Shown: positions 46,251 through 57,350 of the stretch, piece by piece
Layout of the letters: each line of letters opens with the position of its first letter
How positions within the stretch are numbered: position 1 is the stretch's first letter
Assembly (NCBI RefSeq): GCF_008831285.2
Contig: NW_022204507.1
Coordinates: forward strand, 2,464,814-2,528,813
Length of the DNA stretch: 64,000 nt
Direction of reading: 5' to 3'
DNA from: Nymphaea colorata
Lineage: Eukaryota > Streptophyta > Magnoliopsida > Nymphaeales > Nymphaeaceae
Position numbers and translations under genes: made by a program
Notes under the pieces: generated by a model
Told to the model about the DNA's origin: nothing
What the model saw: the letters and a program-made list of their open reading frames with translations, nothing else
Databases searched by the model: none

Positions 46251-48124
46251 GTTAATTTAATGATATGAAAAAAATAGGTTTTCCTCTTTCCACCACACAA
46301 AACCGCAAGAAAATTAAGCCCCTAGTGTGCTATTCCTTGGTCAATGCAACAATTCTGATCTTTCTCATTCTTCAACCAAGTGACACTATGGAGTTGAGGA
46401 GGGAGATGCCATTTATGGTGGAACAACCCCTATCCCCTGATAGCTAGAATGTTAGTTTAATCCTCGGATTTGAGGTTAGGTTTGGCATCAGCTTCTTGTT
46501 AGTTTTGAAAAAATCTTCCTTGCATGCATTCCGAATGAGTTGAAGGTCTGGAGCAGCATAATCTTGCAATCACTCTGGCATTTGTTTTTAATTTTCTCCA
46601 TATATATTCCATATTACAATGATGAAGCAAAGTCTCCAACACTTGAACTCTTTTTCTGAAACTTCCTGCACATCCATTGCTTATGCCTTGAGTTCACCTA
46701 GAAGGTGGCTTTGAAGTAATGTCAAACTTATTTGTTACCAAGCTTAAACTAATACTTACAATCACCTTGAAATGGAAGGGCAGGTTATTGTCATTTGTAG
46801 AGATAAACTAATTGTAATTAGGACATCTAGAAGCATGACAGGACCCCCATGTGCATACATGAGTAGGTGTCTATTAACAGCCTTCCTTAACAGCAAATGT
46901 AGAACATCCAACTGCCCCTGGCTGACCATTGTGGCAGGCCAAATGAGTTGCATACCTCTATTTATCTACTGTTCTTTTACATTTAGTCTTCTTCTAGATG
47001 GATTTCTATAGATCTACAAATGAGTTCCATGCCTCTATAGATGTTATTCTATTGATCTATGAATGAGTTGCATACCTTTACTTTTCTACTATGTTTTACA
47101 TCTAATCTTCTCCTAGATATAGGCTGTCATTAATAGACATATGAAACAGTCATGCTGCTTGAGGAATAGTTGAACGAAGTCACAGTTTGAGGGGATGAGT
47201 TGAAGACAAGCATATAAATCACATGTTTTATTGAATATAGATATATTCAATGTAGAGTTGCATAAGAAGACCAAGATCATCTAGGTTGGCTCTACCCTTA
47301 AAAGACCATTTTGCCCATGCTAACTACCATTTTAGCCTTGAACAATAAAATTCCATCTACAACTCCAAGAATTGCCTAACATATGAGAAATTTGGATAAT
47401 CCTCACCTCTACAAGTCCTCAACAGTTGTTAGGGTTAGCCTGCCAGGTTCACCACAATTCAGAACATGCTCACTCTAACCTGGTCAACTCACCAAGGTCA
47501 TTCACTAGCCATTTGTAAATTATTAAGACCCTATCAGACCTAGCTGAGCTCCACATAAGATCTCATCAGTGCTAGAAGAGTATTTCCAGATGTAGGTTAA
47601 TGAACTTGTTCCAACTTCATAGAGGGCAAGGCATGCCTGTGTCACCGGCCTGAGAGAGCATAGCATGCCTACATCCATTTGCAGCATGCCAACATAGCCT
47701 CTCTTCCCGTGCCACAAGGATATATATATTTTTATTTCATAGGGAATCTATGTTTCTAGACATGGGATCAGAGAGTGCCAGTTGTGTGTTGGTCTTTTCC
47801 TTTTGTCTTTTTTTTTCTCTCCTAGTCGGTCGATGTTATTAGACATTGGATCTCAAATGCATGCACAAAAAAATTGATAGATTAATAGTATCATAAAAGT
47901 TTTTCTTCGAGAGACTGCATGCATGGGCCTACTATGTATTCTGGCACTCTTTCAATTCTTTCTCTTTTATTGTTCAAGCTTTACAATTCATCCATTCCAT
48001 TAATATTTTTCTTGAACATATTTTTTTGTCTATGCATTAAATATTGTTTAGTTAAAATGAATGCTAAATATTATTCCTTTAATGCATCATGCACATGATT
48101 TTTGCTTTTTGTTTGCATCCCAAA
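46251..48124. other. Unassigned intergenic DNA
   Basis: No gene recognised. Degenerate repeats of AATGAGTTGCATACCTCTA-type text occur at about 46939, 47021 and 47064. Open frames at 46265, 46762-46953 (minus), 46772-47011 and 47523-47717 (minus) have no family resemblance. Some of this may be decayed transposon sequence. Confidence 0.4.
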
Positions 48125-50295
48125 ATTTTATTGCTTTTGGAGTGCTTCAAAAAAATTGAGTTTTGTTTTGAAATAAGAAAGAAAAGGGACTCGCCCATCG
48201 GTACGAGGATTGACCGTTTCCGGCGCCTTTACCGGGGGTAATCAACCCAGGGGCTATGTTCATCATTGATGCATTTCATTTTAACTTAAACATTTTTTTG
48301 ATTCTATATACGGTGTAGAAAATATTGAAAGTTTGATGTTTCAAATTTTTGAAAAGACTCTTAAAGGGTTGCTTGAAAATGTGAAATGTTTTGAGGAAAA
48401 AGTGGAATTAGTAAGTATCATTTGAAAAGCTTGTGAAATCATTTTGAAATCACTTTAGTGTTCTCTTAAGACTTTAAGTAGGTTTGAGATTTTGCTCTAA
48501 TTCGGTTACTACCTATCTAGAGCTTCATCCCATCTTGCTTATTGGAGAGGTGCTTGTGATCATAAGTGAAATAAAGTGGGTGAGAATGCATGGATGCATT
48601 TATCCTATATGATTGAAAGAATGTAAAACATTTATACCACATCATTCATCTAAAGTCATTCCTACCACAACAAACTTCTAAGGTTTTTCTTGTTGTATAT
48701 AAGAATGGAAAATTTTTGAAAGGGGATAGACCATCAAGCATGACTTCAATGTTGGGTCATTACTTGGTTTGTGGTTTTAATGAAGTTGGTAGATAAAAAT
48801 ATCATGAGAGGAGAATGTTAAAAAGAATACAAGAGATAAAACACCCTTATGAAAAGAAAGAGAGAGAGATAGAGAAAGACATGCATACATGTGTACATAC
48901 CATCACATATACACATATATGAAAGCTTAAGAGAAAAAGATGTATTGATTTGAAGAGAAAGAGAAATTTTAAAGGAAAAGAAAAATATCATACGTATATA
49001 TGGGTTTGAGAAATTTTATAAGAGAAGATATTTGTCTTGAAAAGTGAAATAAATATTTGAAAGAGAGGAAATGGAGCACATGTACATACGTATTCATGCA
49101 CATATGAAAATTTATAAAATAGAAAGTGAAAGCATAAAGAGAGAAAGATGGGGGGTCATCATGTTGGCATAGATGTAACATGTGTATACATCCATACCTT
49201 CACAATATTAGAAATCAATGAATAACTTAAAATTGTCAACTTCAAGTTTAATGTGGGCCGGATGGGAGCTTGGACTCATACAAGAGTCTAAGCTAAGTCC
49301 CTAGGGCCATGTTAGAAGGTTCCTTTTGAAAATGTTTTGGAAAATAAGCATAGAATGTTATTATTTAGTTTGTTGTAAGGGATATATTTCTTCCACCGTT
49401 GGGTATGGAAGAAAACAAGCAACATAACGAGACACTCGTTAGGGTTTCTAATGAGATGATTAAGAAGGAAACTAGCGTAAAATGACATGCAAATGTATAT
49501 TAACATGTACATTTTCGTGAGGGTTTATCCCGGGTTGGACAAGTCCCAACCTCAAAAATTAATACGAAAATAAAGAGTCCCCAAACCACACTCTCATTCT
49601 CACCATACATTCACATCTAAGTAAAAAACCAAGCAACTATGCATGAAAAATATATAGACAACATTCAAGGAAGGAAAAAGAGAAAGAGGATGACGAAAAG
49701 TGCAAGGTTCAATTAAGAGGGAGGACATGATGTAACTATGAAATGATATATCACATCAACTTCTCATGTTCCCGGTGCACTTGAGTATAGCCTTTTGACT
49801 ATAAAATAGAGATTGAGAGCTATCTCGACCATGGAAAAATAAGAAATAGAGGAAAATAAGAGGAAGCAAAAGAACAACAAGAATGTATTAATGAAAAGAA
49901 AGAACATGATTAAAATCAAATATCATCTCATCTTCTCATGCTCCCGGTACACTTGAGCATAGCCTCTTGTCTCTAAAAAGAGGTTGAGGGCTATCTCCTT
50001 TGGCCATGGAGAGATGAAGATGAGAAAGAGAAAAAAAAAATGAAAGGGATTATGATTACATACCTTTAATGAGAAATGACCTAAGGAAGATAAACACCTT
50101 CACTTGAAATCTCCTTTGAGTGAAGCTTCAAGATGATGCCTCCAAGAGGGTTGTAGCTTGCTCCAAGTTGGAGAGGAAAATGGAGAGAGGAAGAGAGAGA
50201 GAGAGAGCTCAAGAGAAACTCTAAGTCTTCAAGTGAGAATACACTAGAGTTTCTTCCAAGGGCCAATCTTACCCAAGAGGAGGGAAAATGGGGGA

Positions 50296-50303
50296 TATTT
50301 ATA
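50296..50303 (-). promoter_or_regulatory. TATA box of LTR copy D
   Basis: TATAAATA on the minus strand, in the same position relative to the conserved leader as the box at 8048-8055 in copy C. Confidence 0.5.
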
Positions 50304-50344
50304 GAAGATTTTGGAGTCAAAACCCTAAATTTGAATTTTTTGAC

Positions 50345-50840
50345 CTAAAAAGACTAAAATCACTCTCTAAAAGGAGATTTTTTTGTCAAAAGGAAGGGCA
50401 AATGGGTTTTGTCCACCCAAAAAGACTAAAATTACATTTTAAAAGGAGGTTTTTTGGTCAAAAGAAAGGGCAAATTGGTCTTGTCCACCCAAAAAGACTA
50501 AAATCACCCTCTACATGAAATTTTTTTTGTCAAAAGGAAGGGTAAATTGGTCTTGTCCACCCAAAAAGACTAAAATCACCCTCTAAAAGAGATTTTTTGG
50601 TCAAAAGGAAGGGCAAATGGATCTTGTTCACCCAAAAAAACTAAAATCACCTTCTAAAAGGAGATTTTTTTGTCAAAAGGAAGGACAAATTGGTCTTGTT
50701 CACCCAAAAAAACTAAAATCACCCTCTAAAAGAGATTTTTTTGTCAAAAGGAAGGGCAAATTGGTCTTATCCACCCAAAAAGACTAAAATCACCCTCTAA
50801 AAGGAGATTTTTTGGTCAAAAGGAGGGGCAAATGGGTCTT
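50345..50840 (-). repeat. 70-bp minisatellite, seven copies, in the U3 region of LTR copy D
   Basis: Seven head-to-tail units of about 70 bp contain GGTCAAAAGGAAGGGCAAAT, a CTTGTCCACCC phrase and AAAGACTAAAATCACC. Units differ by a few substitutions and 1-bp indels. The array sits just upstream of the TATA box, where LTR enhancer repeats are usually found. Copy C has no comparable array. Confidence 0.9.
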
Positions 50841-50985
50841 AAATGATCGATTTGGATCTGAACTTGGGTTTTGCATCTAATTTGGATATGGAAGTTGTAT
50901 TTTGGATTTAATTTAGATCTAAATTTGAGTTTCGTGCTTGGATGAAACATCATAATCTTTTTAAAAAAAATTTGGGGTGATTACA

Positions 50986-51796
50986 CTTTTTTTGTGATTC
51001 ACAGTTTGTTGTTATGGATCATATTATAAGTCTAGATTCAATATTTGATGAACGTAAGACCCATTTCTACCTTATTTGTAATTTAAGGTTTGTTGTTATG
51101 AATCATAATATATGTCCAGCTTCAATATTTGATGTATGTAAGATATATTTCTACCTTACTTGTGATTCACAGTTGTTGTGATTCACAATCTTATTTAAAC
51201 AAGATCAGTTCATTTCTTATTTATGAGCCATGAATTCAGATTTGACCTTCATATGGATTAACAGTCAGTTTTTCTTTCTTGATGATCTTATCATACTTAC
51301 ATCGTCATATCCTAGATGTGCTTTTGCATTATTGCATGATGGGCATGTAGGTTATGGTATATATTTTCATGATCCATTTTTTGACACGTTGGATTTTATA
51401 AAATATGTTTCCCATTTGATTTCCTATTGTCATAAACCTGTAAGAGATTGTTTCCCATTTGATTTCCATATTATTTTTTATCATATCTAATTATTGCCAT
51501 TGAATTTTTTTATCTAGTGACCATGTCGATCTCGAGGGATGAGCACTATGTTGTTGTTGGTAGTGATGACGATCCAACTCCTTTTGCAGCTACACTGTTG
51601 GCGGATAGTGTAGTAGAGCCATCTGAAATATAAAGTTGCAAACATGACTAGGTGATAAAACTGTAGTAGCAGTTTATGAAGTTTATGATGTACCCCACAT
51701 ACACAACCTATAGACATATTGCATATATGCATACTAGACTACGTGAGATTGCAGATGGATTTGGGATACTTGTTGGAACCAGTGATGCAGGTAGGG
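50986..51796. other. Unassigned DNA with an 84-bp tandem repeat
   Basis: Two copies with an 84-bp period (about 51005-51172) share TTTGTTGTTATG(G/A)ATCAT, TCAATATTTGATG and TTTCTACCTTA. An 86-codon frame at 51230-51490 and a short frame near 51523 (MSISRDEHYVVVGSDDD) have no recognised family. The sequence continues beyond the hAT element at 52514, so the two parts were once one piece. Confidence 0.4.
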
Positions 51797-51804
51797 TAGT
51801 ACTT

Positions 51805-52505
51805 TAGGCCTGGGCGTCAGGCCGGGCCGCCGCTGGGCCGGGCCCGGGCCCATTAGGGCGGCCCGGCGGCGGCCCGCCAGACCCGACTCCCTCTCTGCTC
51901 TCTCTCTCTCCTCCCTTCCCGTCCCCCTCTGGTTCCCTCTCTCCCTCTCTGCACCCTCTCCCCCTCGTTCCCACTCCCGTCTCCCCTCTGGTTCCCACTT
52001 CCCTCTCCCGTCTCCCCTCTGGTTCCCTCTCCTATCTCCCCTCTCCCACTCCCCTCTGGTTCCCTCTCCCGTCCCCTTCCTTTCTCCCTCTCCCTCTCCC
52101 GTCTCCCCCTCTGGTTCCCTCTCCGCCGGCGCGAGGCTCACAGCGGACGACATCGTGGAGGAGTGCAAGGCCTTCTTCTTCGCAGGCAAGCAGACGACGT
52201 CTCCCGTCCCCTTCCTTTCTCCCTCTCCCGTCTCCCCCTCTGGTTCCCTCTTCCGCTCCCCTCTGGTTCCCTCTCCCGTTTCCCGTCTGCCCCTCTCCCC
52301 TCTTCTCGCCTCCCCCTCTTCCCGTCTCTCTCCCCCTTCTCGCAAACCAGCCCGGCCCGCCAAACGGGCCGGGCTGGGCCTGACTTTTGGGGGTAAGGCC
52401 CGGTACCCGGCCCGACAATATTATTGGGCCGGGCTAGGGCTTAGGCCCGACGGGCCGATCCGGGCTGGGTTTTAGCAGGCCGGCCCGGCCCGATGCCCAC
52501 CCCTA
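51805..52505. mobile_element. 701-bp hAT-type non-autonomous element with captured P450 fragment
   Basis: Perfect 8-bp target duplications, TAGTACTT, flank it at 51797-51804 and 52506-52513. Terminal inverted repeats are GC-rich: the left begins TAGGCCTGGGCGTCAGGCCG and the right, in reverse complement, begins TAGGGGTGGGCATCGGGCCG. The interior is mainly CT-rich, with TCTCCCCTCTGGTTCCCTCTCCC-like phrases repeated many times, around a non-repetitive piece at 52125-52202. Base composition is far more GC-rich than the surroundings. Long open frames here on both strands come from the low-complexity sequence and are not genes. Confidence 0.9.
52125..52202 (+). pseudogene. Captured cytochrome P450 I-helix fragment (CYP734A/CYP72-clan-like)
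   Basis: The frame reads ARLTADDIVEECKAFFFAGK followed by QTTS, the oxygen-binding I-helix pattern (A/G)Gx(x)TTS of P450 enzymes. The VEEC(K)xFFFAGKQTTS wording is that of the CYP72 clan, closest in my memory to CYP734A brassinosteroid-inactivating enzymes. Only about 26 codons are present, with no heme-binding Cys region, so it cannot be functional. It is bordered on both sides by the same CT-rich phrase (CCGTCCCCTTCCTTTCTCCC, about 52069-52088 and 52203-52223), suggesting fill-in capture during element formation. It lies on the plus strand. Confidence 0.7.
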
Positions 52506-52513
52506 TAGTACTT

Positions 52514-53342
52514 CACTCCCTCACAAATGATGAGTAAGAACTATTTTAAAAAAAATGTTTGAAGAGACACGACATTGCCTTAACTTTTGAAAAACAGCTA
52601 TTGAGAATGAAGTCGAGGGAGCATCAAACAAGAATTCTGGCAAGCCCATGCTCAAGATAATACTTTCATCCTTAGGAATGGGAAGGTGCAATAACTATGT
52701 TGAAGGAATTGTGGGATGGCACGAATGCACTCCATAGAGAACAACTCCAAAGCTTTCAACAATAGGAGGGTGTTTTCAATTATGGATCAGAATTTTCTGA
52801 AATAGCATGCGAATGCCCAGATCTCTACACTCAGTCTTTTGACATAGTCATTGTAGATTGATTTTATTTCGTTTATTTTTTTGTGAAGACAGCCTTTGAA
52901 CATGCTTGTAGTGTGTCTATTTAGAATCATATTTTGTTTTGACTATATATATTTTGTTTGCTACTTTGCTTAGTTTGTCATGCATGGACTTTTTTTTTTA
53001 TAATGAAGGTGAACTTTTTGTTAATAGTTCATTTTTTATGGAAGTTTAGTTCCTCAATTATGCTTGTAATGCTTGGTTTTTTGTGCATGATTATTTGCAT
53101 CTACACCAGTAGAATATTAGAGTTAAGGACAACTTAGTTGTATAGTCATAGATCACTAGGAGAGTGGGAGATTATTTTGAACTTAACGACATTTCAACCA
53201 TATACCAAGTGTGAAATATTATACAACTAGTGATGTTGCCTTAACTTTACATACAGATGTGCACTAAATTTCCTTTGACATAAATTAGTGACACCCAATT
53301 TAATAATTATGATGAATATTTCCCTTCTGATTGGCTTAGGAT
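52514..53342 (+). other. Unassigned DNA between the hAT element and a copia element
   Basis: It continues the sequence left of the hAT insertion. It is AT-rich with no recognised domain. It could hold the 5' LTR and leader of the copia element that starts at 53343, but no LTR pair was found. Confidence 0.35.
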
Positions 53343-54840
53343 ATGTCTGCACCAAGTAAGTCAATCTTATATTTAGCTCGCATTGAGAAGTTTAATGAGG
53401 ATAACTATGATATATGTCATAGAAAGATACAATTCAACTTAGAGGAGGCTGAATCCCTTGATGTAGTGACACACATCATGACTAGACTTGATGGAAACAG
53501 TGTACAAGCACACAAATGCTCTAAAACCTATGATGCATGGAAACATGAAAGTAGTGTGGCTAAAGCTACGATATTGTGTTCAATGCAAGAAGACGGTATG
53601 TGTCAGTTTGAACAATACACTACTACCAAACAGATATGGTTAGCCCTCAAGGATGGGTTTGGAGGAACATCAGCTACTCAACTAAGAAAGCCCACTATTA
53701 AATTTGACTTATATCGTAAATAAAACCAACACTCAATGAATCAACATCTTAGGGAGATAGCTAATATGATTAAAGAGCTAAAGTTTGTGAGACACACACT
53801 TACAATGAACAACAAATTCAAGCAGTGATAAGATCACTCTAAATAGCTATGAGCATATGAAAATTAATATGACAACAAAAGCATCAAAATTTTTGATGGC
53901 ATATCCCAATACTTGGAACTAGAATATGAGCACTTGGAAGCTGCCAAATCTAGTGGTCATGCTGCCATGGCCGAAAGTTCCACAAAGGCTCCCAATAATA
54001 AAAGAAAAAGAGGTAATAGTCCTAAGTGGTTTAAGAAAAAATGTGGAAAATGAATAGGGCAAGAAAAAGCTACATGAAGAACAAAGATGTTGCGGGAAGC
54101 ATAGTGGAAAGAGTGACAAGAGTAAGGAGAAATGCCTCAACTATGGAAATCTTGGTCATTTCACTCTGGAGCATAGCGAACTAAAGAAGGTGCACACCTC
54201 TTTGACCTTAAATCATTATTCTTTTATTTCAAGTTGTGCTTTAATTGTATAATCTCATCCTTTGTGGATTGTAGATTCATGAGCAATAGACCATGTGATG
54301 CATGCATTCATTAAATATTGAATGCATCCAGTAGAAAAAATGTGGTTGTTCAAAGAAAAATAGTCGTGTAGAAGTACGTGGAATTGGTACTTGCCATCTA
54401 ACTATGGTGAGTAGACGACATCCATTGCATGATGTGCTTCATTTCTCGAATATTCAACACAATTAGTTCTGTGTTTCTTCTTTGATGACATTTGGCCATA
54501 AACTTTTAAAGACAAAAATGTTGAGATATTATCTTCAGACTTGCTTATTTGTTATGGTGTGCTAATGAATGATTTCTTTGTTTTAGATACTTTATAAAAT
54601 TTCTGGTATGTAAGTGATGAATGTTTTAATGTGCATGTTAATATTGATGCATGTACTTGGCATGCTTGCTTGGGGCATATTAGTCAAAATAAAATTATTA
54701 GACTTGCTCATGAGGGATTACTCGGATCCTCTTACAAATATTGATATGTTTGTCTGCGAAAATTGTTTTGCGGGAAAAGCTATCTGAAAACCACATACAT
54801 AAAAAAGATGTTCTTCTCCTCCGCTTTATATAGATTTACA
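53343..54840 (+). mobile_element. Truncated Ty1/copia retrotransposon, plus strand
   Basis: Gag begins at 53343 (MSAPSKSILYLARIEKFNED) and stays open to 53720, including the IWLALKDGFGGTS motif. Later pieces in shifted frames are HLREIANMIKELKFV (about 53743), YLELEYEHLEAA (about 53912), a degenerate zinc knuckle (CLNYGNLGHFTLEH, two ligands lost, about 54127), a protease-like IVDS (about 54263), and the pre-integrase block WHACLGHISQNKIIRLAHEGLL (about 54657-54722). Homology ends near 54840, where the segmental duplication begins, so integrase, reverse transcriptase and RNase H are missing. It is inactive. Confidence 0.8.
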
Positions 54841-54939
54841 AAACATATCATGATTTCTTAGGCTGTTAAGATGCATCCGACCTCTTATACGCTTAGTCTT
54901 ATGTATTGCCAAATAGATGAATGACCCTACATATATATG

Positions 54940-55640
54940 GAAAAAGTGAATGGTGACTTTGCTATCTAGAGGCACCCAGCTTACTCATAAGGGTTAATTC
55001 AATTCATCATCTACTATTAATTCACTCTTTTTTCCCTTTGTTTTTTCTTTCAACTAACTGCCAAGACGGATTAGATGATCCTCATGAATGAGTTGTCACT
55101 CAGATAACAAGAGTCTCCATGTTGACTGTGTGTGGGGAGGACGTCGCCATGCCTGCATGGCTCCGATGAGACACCAGGGGTCACGCCACACAGGGAAAGG
55201 GGAGGACGTCGCCATGCCTACATGGCTCTGATGAGACACCAGGGGTCTCACCATGCAGGGAAAGGGGATGTCCCTCTAGCTACTGAAAAAAATGGCCTTG
55301 ATGGCAAATTTTGAAGCTGTTGAGAACTGCTCGATGGCATCATTTTAGCAATGAGAAAGTCTACTACTGCCTCCGTTTTTAGGAGGGGAGAGGCAATCGC
55401 TACCCCTGGATGCCATAGGGAATGGTCAGGCTACTAACAAGGCCTTGCTGCGGTCCTAGACACCAACATTAACATCTCACTAGCCCCCTCTAGGGGCTTG
55501 GGGGAGAGGGTGCAGTGACCATCCCCTCAGAAAGTGTTGCTGGCACCATGGAGTGGAGACAACAGGCTCCCCCCACATAATGGCCACATGGTGTTGAAAT
55601 GACGATGCCCAGTTGTTTTTTTATTCTTTTAAATTCAATG
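54940..55640. repeat. Insertion in unit 2 with a 65-bp tandem repeat
   Basis: It begins with GAATGGTGACTTTGC..AGAGGCACC text that also follows the (TA)n array at 31936. A 65-bp tandem pair lies at 55136-55265 (GGAGGACGTCGCCATGCCT...GATGAGACACCAGGGGTC). From 55281 to 55600 the sequence is more GC-rich than its surroundings but gives no recognised protein. Confidence 0.5.
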
Positions 55641-57350
55641 AAACGTCCCATCTAAGATTAGATAGGATGCTTCTTTGAAGAAATATCCTTACAGGATATA
55701 CGAGAGAGAGAGAGAGAGAGAGAGACGATAAAATGGGAATTCATAACAAAATTTGGGGACAAAAAGACACCTAGGTACAAGAACAAACATGAAAACAAAA
55801 ATAAAAAGACGAAATATACAATACAACCGCATAACAAAACGAAATAAGAGGGGTGGGAAGGGAGTGGATAGAAGGAGCGACAAAGTCACCTAGCTGCAGA
55901 CCGAGCATGGCGCCACAGCCGAATAGCAAAATGTACATCGCCTTGCACAAGTCGAGCCACATAATCCGGCGATGAGAAGGTGCCCCTAAAGACCCTGTTG
56001 TTGTGCTCCTCCCAAACGCTCCACCAAGAGGAAATAAGCCACAACATCCAGACACGACTCCAAAAAACAAACAGACAGGGGAAGAATAAAAGAGAAAAAG
56101 AAGACAAATAGAGGGTGAGTCTGGAAGGTTACTAACAAGGAAAGACTATGCAGAGGCAAGAATACGAAGGAAGAAAGGCCAAGAAGAAAAAATTTGGACC
56201 CGATACTCAGCCGCGGCAAGACTAATGGGACATTGGTTAGCTAAACTGATGTCAAGGCATTGTATGTGGTCAAAAGTATTGATATGACCAGCAAGAAGAA
56301 GCCAGGCAAAAGCAATAGCACGAGGAGAAGGGCCAGGGGACCAAAGGGATCAGGAAGAGAGCGAAGCAATGGAAGAACCAAACGAGGCCAGGTAGCAAGA
56401 AAAAAAAAGTGAATTACGGGAAGGTGAAAGAGGCCAGGATAGGGGTGCGAAGGATGGAAGGTCAGTAAGGCAGAGGAAAATAAGAATGGCAGAAAGCAGG
56501 TCGCACCAAAAGTGAGAGGGAGATGTGTGAGAGATTGAAGTATTCCAAACACTAGGGGAAGATAGGTCAAATTTTGAACAAATGAACAGAGTGACAGGAG
56601 AATGCTCAGTAGCTAGACGCCACCATAAAAAACACAGAGAGGACTCACATGCCTGACTAAGGTTAGTAACCCCAGCACCCCCAAGAAGATGAGAAGGGCA
56701 ACCATATCCCAATGCGCAAGACAATCTGAAGGTCGATCACCATCCCTGATAAATCTACGAATGATCTTATCAAACCTTCTCAGAACAGCCACAGGAGGTC
56801 AAAAGACTGTCAGAGCATGGAAGAGGACAGACGCAAGACAATGTTTAGCAAGAGTAACACGACTTAGGAGAGAAAGCAGCTTTCCCTGCCAACACTGAAG
56901 GCGATCCCCAAGCTTCTGCTCCACTCCAATCCAAAAGGAGGGTGCTGGAGGCGACAGCGTAATCTGAATACCTAAGTAGTCCATAGGCAGACCAATAGTC
57001 TTACACCCAAAGTAAGCTTCCGTAAGAAGTACCATGGCCGGATCCGCATGAATAAGAGAAATGTGACATTTAGAGGAATTAATAGAAGGACCCGAGACAA
57101 ACTAAAAAACTCGAAAGATGAGCCAAGTTCTCACAATCTGCTGGCGGGAAGCAGTGCGAAACAGGAGAAAGTCGTCAGCATATTGAAAGGTGGAGAAGGC
57201 CTGTAAGTGGGAGAGGGAATGTGGTGTGAATAAGCCAACAAGCACGATGTGACAAAATAAAGCAAAAAAACATTCGGCAACTAAGTTGAAAAGCAAAAGC
57301 GACAATGGACAACCCTGACGGAGGCTACGACCGAAACGGAAAGAGAGATT
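55640..57350 (-). mobile_element. 5'-truncated LINE (L1-type non-LTR retrotransposon) ORF2 remnant
   Basis: On the minus strand, reverse transcriptase motifs appear at 57359-57102: SLRQGCPLSLLLFNLVAE, then FQYADDFLLF with the catalytic YADD intact at 57171-57182. A second segment (57035-56799) shows IGLPMDYLGIQI and RLQCWQGKLLSLLSRVTLAK, the C-terminal RT/thumb region. Further on come WWRLATEHSP (about 56610-56650) and WWSVWEEHNNRVF (about 56000-56050), the usual distal blocks. The upstream endonuclease is missing, as expected from 5' truncation. Several stops disrupt it. The left edge near 55640, where a T-rich run would be the poly-A tail, is approximate. Confidence 0.85.

Larger units (their letters stand above)
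48125..50985 (-). repeat. ~2.9 kb LTR-like unit (family 1, copy D), minus strand
   Basis: This is the reverse-complement homologue of 7169-10110. It begins (minus strand) near 50985 with TGTAATCACCCCAAATTT, carries a TATA box at 50296-50303, and has the same leader with a SLEDLEF-coding phrase at about 50220-50245. It ends near 48230-48180 with the (G)GGTAAAGGCGCCGGAAACGG and GTACCGATGGGCGAGTCCC motifs. It contains no protein domains. The U3 side holds a 70-bp minisatellite. No internal retroviral domains adjoin it, so it is best seen as a solo or truncated LTR. Confidence 0.65.

Noticed and set aside
46762-47011. Opposing open frames of 63 and 79 codons
   Set aside because: No family resemblance, overlapping on both strands, and in a region of degenerate repeats.
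50345-50840. Regularly spaced repeats that might suggest a CRISPR array
   Set aside because: Units are contiguous with no unique spacers, and the DNA is plant nuclear. It is a minisatellite.
51734-52475. Long Gly/Glu/Arg-rich and Pro/Ser-rich open frames on both strands
   Set aside because: They arise from CT-rich and GC-rich low-complexity DNA inside a hAT element with clear target duplications.
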